This document shows, piece after piece, positions 1 through 4,803 of a stretch of 8,999 nt of DNA. Under the pieces are notes generated by a model that did no database searches, was not told where the DNA came from, and saw only the letters and a program-made list of their open reading frames with translations. Positions within the stretch are counted from its first letter, which is position 1. Every line of letters begins with the position of its first letter. This stretch comes from Microcaldota archaeon (GTDB lineage Archaea; Micrarchaeota; Micrarchaeia; Micrarchaeales; Micrarchaeaceae). The DNA is taken from assembly GCA_030039935.1 (NCBI GenBank), contig JASHUQ010000063.1:1-8999 (forward strand). Direction: 5' to 3'. Position numbers and translations under genes: made by a program.

Positions 1-608
1 AAGTGTCTATCCAATTCCCTACTTATAAGTTCATCTAAAGCATCGAATAAGCCGCTTCTACAAATTCTTTCAAGATCAATTCCGATTACCTTGGCAAATT
101 TCTGGGCGTGGTATCCTGGCCATGGCTCATTTGTCCTATCTTTTCCCCACAGGCCAGAATGTCTTGCCCACTCTCCTCTTGCTTCTACAAGCTCAGATGT
201 AAAATATCCACCAACGAACCCATATTTAAATGTTAAATCTGCAACCTTCCCAGCTATCGCTTCACGCTGATTTTCAGAATTCGGGTTTGTTTCAAAAAGT
301 GCAATATATTCTTCGAATAAATCTTTAAACAGCGTACAGCACTTTTCTTTCTGCAATTGTTTTATATCCAATACAGGTAAAATATTTCGCGCACGCCTCG
401 ACCAGAATCCGCGTAATTCCATGGTATTGGTGACAAATTGGTATGGTGTCATACTCTCTTCAATAGTTGTTTTACCATTTCTGACCAAAGAACGCAAATG
501 CCAAGCCAATAAGTTATCCTCATGCCTAACTGCGTCTAGCAAAGGGCGTGCTTTTTCTTCGGCTTCATTGCGCAGCCTGCGTACCTCTGGGCTAACTAGC
601 AAATCCAT
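1..608 (-). CDS. Unknown soluble protein, 3'-truncated by window edge
   Basis: An open frame runs from an ATG at 608-606 to the left edge without a stop, giving 202 whole codons; the C-terminus lies outside. I do not recognise the family. The product begins MDLLVSPEVRRLRNEAEEKA. It is charged, looks mainly alpha-helical, and has no signal peptide or membrane segment. It is rich in aromatic residues (Trp near residues 36, 69, 148 and 155; an aromatic-glycine stretch KYGFVGGYF near 130) and has a Cys-Cys pair near residue 91. The start is supported by a TATA-like element centred 27 bases upstream, implying a leaderless mRNA. Codon use differs from the neighbours: 15 of 24 leucines are TTA or TTG and CGN arginines are common, while FEN1 and the protease prefer CTN and AGA/AGG. 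That suggests a gene of separate origin, which is inference. Confidence 0.75.
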   Translation of the reverse strand, partial: MDLLVSPEVRRLRNEAEEKARPLLDAVRHEDNLLAWHLRSLVRNGKTTIEESMTPYQFVTNTMELRGFWSRRARNILPVLDIKQLQKEKCCTLFKDLFEEYIALFETNPNSENQREAIAGKVADLTFKYGFVGGYFTSELVEARGEWARHSGLWGKDRTNEPWPGYHAQKFAKVIGIDLERICRSGLFDALDELISRELDRH

Positions 609-630
609 ATAAAACACTTGGGTTTCCAAA

Positions 631-640
631 TATTTATATA
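631..640 (-). promoter_or_regulatory. TATA box of the unknown gene at 1-608
   Basis: On the minus strand this reads TATATAAATA, close to the archaeal TATA consensus. Its centre is about 27 bases upstream of the ATG at 608, so transcription would begin at or next to the start codon. It lies back to back with the TATA box of the plus-strand gene within the 104-base divergent region 609-712. Confidence 0.6.
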
Positions 641-680
641 TTGCCGAATGAACCTGAGCCAATGTGACGTAATAGTAGTT

Positions 681-692
681 AATAATAAATAC
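681..692 (+). promoter_or_regulatory. TATA-like box of the 73-residue gene
   Basis: AATAATAAATAC lies about 25 bases upstream of the ATG at 713, which is the spacing expected for a leaderless archaeal transcript. A start of transcription near 713 would exclude the in-frame TTG at 704, so this element helps choose the start. The match to the consensus is moderate. Confidence 0.45.
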
Positions 693-712
693 CTTTATTT
701 TGTTTGTCAATT

Positions 713-934
713 ATGGCGCTGGCGACCGCTGATTTGGTATGGAATCCGAATGACATAGAGGCAGACAAGAGCATCGCATATTTCTCTGAAGCATTGAGGG
801 CAGCGCACTACGAACCCATGCAGAATACCGGAGATGTGGATTCAATACAGCTTAGAGTTGAGGGAAAGACCTATAGTGGAATTAAAGATGTATCGTCGAA
901 AGTAGACAGGCTTCTAAGAGGGGTGCCAGATTAA
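713..934 (+). CDS. Small unknown protein, 73 residues
   Basis: The product starts MALATADLVWNPNDIEADKS and ends in RLLRGVPD. I do not recognise a family. It has no cysteines, no membrane segment and a mix of acidic and basic residues. The pattern suggests a helix (about residues 16-32), a strand around SIQLRVEGKTYSG (45-57) and a closing helix, so a small alpha/beta fold is plausible but inferred. An in-frame TTG nine bases upstream (704) could add MSI; I prefer ATG 713 because of the TATA spacing. The gene is divergent from the unknown gene at 1-608 and its stop overlaps that of FEN1, so it is packed as tightly as a real gene would be. Its existence is supported mainly by the promoter spacing and position, not by homology. 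Confidence 0.6.
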   Translation: MALATADLVWNPNDIEADKSIAYFSEALRAAHYEPMQNTGDVDSIQLRVEGKTYSGIKDVSSKVDRLLRGVPD

Positions 935-1971
935 AACAACCCCCTCTGCTTGTAGGAGGTCCTCTTCTCCCAAAGTTTCTCTACAAACTTCTCTATTCTT
1001 TCTTTTGCAAAGTCGTGCCTGTCGCACATGAATTCGACAAGTTTTTCTCTTTCCGGCAATGAGCTTAGATCTTTTGATAACTTCTTTGGATCAACATCAG
1101 TAACTTCTGGGTTTGTAAAAAGGCTTTCCACCTCTCTTATATCAAGCTCGAATTCCTTGTTGTATTTTTCCTTAACATATTTCTCGATATCAGATATGGA
1201 ATTGCAAGACCTTGCAATTTTCACTGCTGTAACCGGCCCGACCCCATCTATCCCGTCGTTGAAATCGGTTCCTAAGAGTATTCCGATCCATATAAGCTGC
1301 CTTTGCGTAACCCCAATGCTCTTCAGCGTTTCTTGCAGGTCTATCATCTCAGGCTCTATGTTCACATAAACGTTCTTCCTTGGAAGCTTCCTCCTTCCGC
1401 TTATTGTTATGTTCCTTACGACTCTCGGCGTTGCAAACAGCATTGTATCGTAATCTTGGCTGGCAGCAGAATAAACAAGCCCTTTCTTGCACATGTCGCA
1501 AGCCTGCGCCTCTCCCTCGCTAGGGGCGGCAAGCCAGGCTATTCCCATTAAGTTGAGAAGCTCCTTTGAGCTTTCAACTATGTACTTGTTTACCTTTGAC
1601 GTTGCCTGCGCATACTTCCTTGCATCCTCAAGCTCACCCTTCTCCTTTGCCTTTTCCCAGGCCTTTGCTGCCTCTTCCTTTACTCTCATTCTGGCCTCTA
1701 TTGTCTTTTGCTTCAGAATAGAAGGAATGCCATCAAAAACATAGATTGGCTTTATTCCATGATCGACAAGCTCTATTGTCCTGTAGAACAATCCGGATAA
1801 ATGGCTTGTCACATTTCCATGGTAGTCCATAAGGGGAGTGCCATCAGGCCCTCTTATTATTGAAAGGAACTGGTAGAGCATGTTGTATGCATCTATTGCT
1901 ATTGTTTTGTTGTTAAGCTCATCGAGCTCTATCTTCCTCTTGACAACCAGCTTTCCAAGATCTACCGCCAA
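931..1971 (-). CDS. fen: Flap endonuclease 1 (FEN1)
   Basis: This is the structure-specific nuclease that removes 5' flaps during Okazaki-fragment maturation and long-patch base excision repair. At 346 residues it has the usual archaeal length. The N domain (about 1-100) and I domain (about 115-255) are complete, and every expected metal-binding acidic residue is present: D27 (AIDAYN), D80 (VFDG), E152 and E154 (SEGEAQ), D173 and D175 (SQDYD) and D236 (LLGTDFNDG). The helix-two-turn-helix DNA-binding motif follows (DGIDGVGPVTAVKIA, 239-253). The start is TTG at 1971. No in-frame ATG lies close upstream, the resulting N-terminus MAVDLGKL matches the family, and GGTGG sits four bases upstream. 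It is 10 bases downstream of aMBF1 and probably co-transcribed. The C-terminus ends abruptly as YKQRGLF, shorter than the usual PCNA-binding tail (Q-x-x-hydrophobic-x-x-aromatic-aromatic), so PCNA contact may be weak or altered. Confidence 0.97.
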   Translation of the reverse strand: MAVDLGKLVVKRKIELDELNNKTIAIDAYNMLYQFLSIIRGPDGTPLMDYHGNVTSHLSGLFYRTIELVDHGIKPIYVFDGIPSILKQKTIEARMRVKEEAAKAWEKAKEKGELEDARKYAQATSKVNKYIVESSKELLNLMGIAWLAAPSEGEAQACDMCKKGLVYSAASQDYDTMLFATPRVVRNITISGRRKLPRKNVYVNIEPEMIDLQETLKSIGVTQRQLIWIGILLGTDFNDGIDGVGPVTAVKIARSCNSISDIEKYVKEKYNKEFELDIREVESLFTNPEVTDVDPKKLSKDLSSLPEREKLVEFMCDRHDFAKERIEKFVEKLWEKRTSYKQRGLF

Positions 1972-1975
1972 AGAT

Positions 1976-1980
1976 CCACC
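1976..1980 (-). promoter_or_regulatory. Ribosome binding site of FEN1
   Basis: Minus-strand GGTGG (followed by ATC) resembles the archaeal Shine-Dalgarno GGTGATC and lies four bases before the TTG at 1971. It decides the TTG start. It falls just after the aMBF1 stop codon (1984-1982), in keeping with coupled translation. The nearby ATG at 1982-1980 is in another frame and reaches a stop after six codons. Confidence 0.55.
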
Positions 1981-1981
1981 A

Positions 1982-2449
1982 TTATTTCTTTATGAAGTCT
2001 CCTATAGTAGCTCTATCAGAGCTTCCTCTCGCTCTTGCATTTGACTCTAGGCTTTCATGCTGTGTCAGCTTTACGTGAAGCGCCTTTTCAAGCTTCTTTG
2101 TAAGCTCTACAGATGGCTTTGTCTTCTCATTCTCTATCCTTAGAAGAAGGCTCTCCTTCTCGTTTATCATCTCTGCAAGAACTTTCAGAGGAATCTGCAT
2201 TGCGTCCCTAGCCTTGTGCATTACAGTTCCGTAGTTTTCCACAAGCTCCATCTCCTCTTCTCTTTGAACAGACTTGTGCATTGCAGGCTTTGACTGTGCT
2301 TTCTTTGCCTCTACCTCTTTGTAAAGTATTTTTTTGCCTTTTGAGCATGAGACACATACCCTCATGTCTGTATTCTCTATGCTTACTACATAAACCTCGC
2401 TCATCGCCCTTCCGCAAAGCTCGCATTCCTCTGCCAATTCACCACCCAT
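1982..2449 (-). CDS. Archaeal multiprotein bridging factor 1 (aMBF1)
   Basis: The 155-residue product has the two-part layout of archaeal MBF1. An N-terminal zinc ribbon has ligands C9, C12 (CELCG), C32 and C35 (CVSCSKG). A basic linker (about 40-65) follows, then a Cro/C1-type helix-turn-helix at about 73-130 (YGTVMHKARDAM through LEKALHVKL). Members of this family are conserved archaeal transcription factors related to eukaryotic MBF1, and archaeal members have been linked to ribosome association; the exact role here cannot be read from the sequence. A short polar tail (131-155) ends in IGDFIKK. The gene starts at ATG 2449 with an A/T-rich TATA-like element about 22-24 bases upstream, so the mRNA is probably leaderless. 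It is the first gene of a probable two-gene operon with FEN1 and is divergent from the site-2 protease. Confidence 0.93.
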   Translation of the reverse strand: MGGELAEECELCGRAMSEVYVVSIENTDMRVCVSCSKGKKILYKEVEAKKAQSKPAMHKSVQREEEMELVENYGTVMHKARDAMQIPLKVLAEMINEKESLLLRIENEKTKPSVELTKKLEKALHVKLTQHESLESNARARGSSDRATIGDFIKK

Positions 2450-2465
2450 AATACATCAACTTTCA

Positions 2466-2475
2466 TAAATAAAAA
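2466..2475 (-). promoter_or_regulatory. TATA-like box of the aMBF1-FEN1 operon
   Basis: Minus strand TTTTTATTTA is centred about 22 bases from the ATG at 2449, placing the transcription start at or very near the start codon. No other good candidate is seen in the 97-base divergent region 2450-2546. Confidence 0.45.
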
Positions 2476-2508
2476 CCCTTTTGATTAATTTGGCTAAGCA
2501 AATCACAC

Positions 2509-2518
2509 TCATTATATA
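2509..2518 (+). promoter_or_regulatory. TATA box of the site-2 protease gene
   Basis: TCATTATATA is centred about 32 bases upstream of the ATG at 2547, predicting a transcript start around 2540 and a very short leader. A GAGAGG (2536-2541) five bases before the ATG could serve as a ribosome binding site if transcription starts slightly earlier. Confidence 0.55.
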
Positions 2519-2546
2519 GCTTGCCATAAAAGATAGAGAGGATAGG

Positions 2547-4055
2547 ATGAGAGGGAGCAATCTTTCAAACTTCCAGAAGAATATCATAGTTGTAGCAATT
2601 GTAATACTCGCATTTGCATCAATAGGTTTTTCATACTATGCATCTTTCCTTGGAACAATAAGCCAGGTTTTGCTCGCAATAATAACACTTGTAGTTTCAG
2701 GAACCCTGATCCAAAAGATAAAGAAACTGAAGGGAAGCTACGGATTGTACATGATTGGAGGGAAGAAGGGGATTGGAACAGTTGACGCCATATCAAAAAG
2801 AAACAAGTGGTTCTGGAACTCAATGGCCATATGGGGTATAATACTCGGATTTGGCTTCCTTGCGTTTCCACTCTTGAAGGGAAAGATAGGAAGGAACACG
2901 TTCGCATTCGGGATAATATCAATACTTGCAATAATGTATTTCATAATCCCGTGCATCGGCCTTCCATTGCAGTTTATAAACATACCGCAGATACAAAGCG
3001 CATTGGGAAGCGCTGCAATGTCTTGCACTCCTGGAATATCCGGATTGACAAATGCCGGAAAGGTAATATATGCTGGAACAGTCATATCTGGGTTTTCCGG
3101 CTATCTTGTAATCGCTCTCGTTTATTCCGGAGCGGCCTATTTCTACAGCGACATTCTGTATATAATATCTACCACATCGGGGCATCCACAAACATCCCTT
3201 CTTCTAAATCAGATTCCGGGAATAGCCCCAATAATACCAGGAATAGACATTCCGCTTATTGCAGGAATAATAGCGCTAATGATAATACTCACAATACACG
3301 AGCTTTCCCATGGAGTTCTGGCAAGGATTTCAAAGGTAAAGCTCAAGCAGATAGGGCTTCTGCTTATAGGAGTGATCCCGGTGGGGGCATTTGTGGAGCC
3401 TGATGAAAAAGCGGTGCAAAAGCTGAGCAAGGAGGAGCAAAATGCAATATCCGCTGCTGGAATCTCGTCAAATTTCATAGCAATGGCTGTCTTCTTTGCA
3501 CTAACATTCCTCATGTTCATCTACATTGTTCCAAGCATATACACAAACAATGGCGTTTTCATACAGGCTGTTGTGGCCAACTCTCCAGCAGCCAATGCAA
3601 GCGTGCTTCCAGGAATGAAAGTGCTTTACTGGAATGGATACAAGATAAACAACATAACAGAGGTTGACAATGCAGCGCAGGTGGACGTGCCAGGTTATGT
3701 TGTAAGCCTCGTTGCATCATACAACAGTACAATCCATTCATACAACATAACCGCTGCTCCTGTTTCCGGATCTTCAAGAGGAGAAATAGGAGTTGAACTG
3801 TATCAAAGCGAATCTATTCAAAAAACAGCGTACGCAAGCACGATGTATTTCTTATATACTGTGTTTGCACTCACATTCCTGCTTAACTTCCTTGTTGCTA
3901 TTGTAAACCTGCTTCCAATACCTGGCTTTGACGGGTACAGATTGTACAAAACGAACATAAAAAGCACGTTCTTCATAAGATTCGTTACCGCCTTGATAGT
4001 CATTGCGCTTGTGCTTGTGGCACTTCCGTGGGTCTTCATAGCGATACTGCACTAA
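2547..4055 (+). CDS. Membrane-embedded site-2 zinc metalloprotease with PDZ domain (M50 family)
   Basis: This protein cleaves substrates within the membrane, a job that in this family typically releases membrane-tethered regulators or clears remnants; the substrate here is unknown. Its 502 residues include the zinc-binding HExxH as HELSH (H251, E252, H255) in a hydrophobic segment (about 236-257). The third-ligand motif is NLLPIPGFDGYRL (454-466, with D462 the expected ligand) in a late membrane helix. After the active helix comes GAFVEPDE (280-287), typical of archaeal members. A PDZ-like domain lies at about 335-418 (VFIQAVVANSPAANASVLPG is its clearest part). Hydrophobic segments lie at about 12-31, 35-55, 92-110, 118-142, 174-206, 236-257, 308-330, 432-455 and 475-500. 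The four or five before the catalytic helix form a long N-terminal part. The stop overlaps that of the converging phosphoesterase. Isoleucine ATA codons are abundant. Confidence 0.93.
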   Translation: MRGSNLSNFQKNIIVVAIVILAFASIGFSYYASFLGTISQVLLAIITLVVSGTLIQKIKKLKGSYGLYMIGGKKGIGTVDAISKRNKWFWNSMAIWGIILGFGFLAFPLLKGKIGRNTFAFGIISILAIMYFIIPCIGLPLQFINIPQIQSALGSAAMSCTPGISGLTNAGKVIYAGTVISGFSGYLVIALVYSGAAYFYSDILYIISTTSGHPQTSLLLNQIPGIAPIIPGIDIPLIAGIIALMIILTIHELSHGVLARISKVKLKQIGLLLIGVIPVGAFVEPDEKAVQKLSKEEQNAISAAGISSNFIAMAVFFALTFLMFIYIVPSIYTNNGVFIQAVVANSPAANASVLPGMKVLYWNGYKINNITEVDNAAQVDVPGYVVSLVASYNSTIHSYNITAAPVSGSSRGEIGVELYQSESIQKTAYASTMYFLYTVFALTFLLNFLVAIVNLLPIPGFDGYRLYKTNIKSTFFIRFVTALIVIALVLVALPWVFIAILH

Positions 4056-4795
4056 ACCGCTTCCCTCAGCATGTATATTGTCCCAAAGTCCATCGTTGAC
4101 CCATAACCAGTCGCAATCGCCCTCATCTCATCCACATTCATCCTTTTGAATACCGGCGAAAGCAGATCGCTCTTGTTCGTCATGTTTATGTCTGTCCCAG
4201 ATGCAAAGTAGTTCATTGCTGGAAGTACGAGTATGCTCTTGTTTTCGAACGTTCCGAAAAGGAAGCAGCGCAGCTTTTCCCTCTTTCCCGCCTTGTTGAA
4301 TATTCCAATTGCTGGATGTTCGTGCCCCATGATCAGCATCTTTACACCGCTTGAAAGGTCATTTGGCAGCTCTTCTCCGTGGAAGAAAAGGTAATCTCCA
4401 AGCTTTGCCTCCTGCTGGTATATCTTAAGTTTGAACGGATCCTTGTACCTGTCGACAAAGTTGTCATGGTTTCCTTTTATCAATATAAGAGAAACGTCCA
4501 GCTGCTTTACAAAATTTATGAAATCAAAAAGCTCGTTGAACTCTTCTTCATCAACCTTTGAAAATTCGTTCTTTATGTCCCCATTCACTATTATTGTTTT
4601 TGCCTGTGTTTTGTTTATCGCATTCTTTATTATGGTGAATATTTTCTTCAGGTTCACCTTCGGGAGAAACAATCCCTGCTTTGCCATGACTCCCTCGTAT
4701 CCAAGATGCAGGTCTGCAACAACAATTGCATCAAGGCTCTTTATGAAAGCTACGGGAAGCCCATCAAGCAATTCCACATCATCGGTAAGCCTCAT
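4052..4795 (-). CDS. SbcD-related archaeal metallophosphoesterase
   Basis: The 247-residue product is a calcineurin-like phosphoesterase of the archaeal SbcD-related group. The two-metal site is complete and in order: D28 and H30 (VVADLHLGYEG), D73 (VNGDIKNEF), N109, H110 and D111 (KGNHDN), H139 (FFHGEE), then H158 and H160 (IMGHEHPAIG). Such enzymes hydrolyse phosphodiester bonds, probably in nucleic acids. The C-terminal nuclease-cap extension of true SbcD/Mre11 is absent at this length. The gene sits four bases after the Lhr helicase gene, and pairing of Lhr-type helicases with phosphoesterases is a recurring arrangement known in both archaea and bacteria. That suggests a joint helicase-nuclease role in repair or RNA/DNA turnover, which is inference. 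Start ATG 4795 is preceded by GTGAGG overlapping the helicase stop. Confidence 0.93.
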   Translation of the reverse strand: MRLTDDVELLDGLPVAFIKSLDAIVVADLHLGYEGVMAKQGLFLPKVNLKKIFTIIKNAINKTQAKTIIVNGDIKNEFSKVDEEEFNELFDFINFVKQLDVSLILIKGNHDNFVDRYKDPFKLKIYQQEAKLGDYLFFHGEELPNDLSSGVKMLIMGHEHPAIGIFNKAGKREKLRCFLFGTFENKSILVLPAMNYFASGTDINMTNKSDLLSPVFKRMNVDEMRAIATGYGSTMDFGTIYMLREAV

Positions 4796-4797
4796 TT

Positions 4798-4803
4798 CCT
4801 CAC
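4798..4803 (-). promoter_or_regulatory. Ribosome binding site of the phosphoesterase, overlapping the Lhr stop
   Basis: Minus strand GTGAGG contains the TGA stop of the helicase (4802-4800) and precedes the phosphoesterase ATG by two bases. This arrangement favours termination-reinitiation and a fixed ratio of the two proteins. The short spacing lowers certainty about the exact pairing with 16S rRNA. Confidence 0.5.

Noticed and set aside
421..612. Plus-strand frame of 63 codons over the left gene
   Set aside because: It lies antisense to the longer open frame 1-608, which has a promoter at the correct distance; no own promoter or recognisable product.
1980..1982. ATG overlapping the aMBF1 stop as the FEN1 start
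   Set aside because: It is in a different frame from FEN1 and meets a TAG after six codons; TTG 1971 restores the family N-terminus.
2807..3403. Plus-strand frame of 198 codons inside the protease gene
   Set aside because: It overlaps the protease in another frame. The protease has family motifs over the same DNA; this frame gives a low-complexity, Asn/Arg-rich product typical of a shadow frame.
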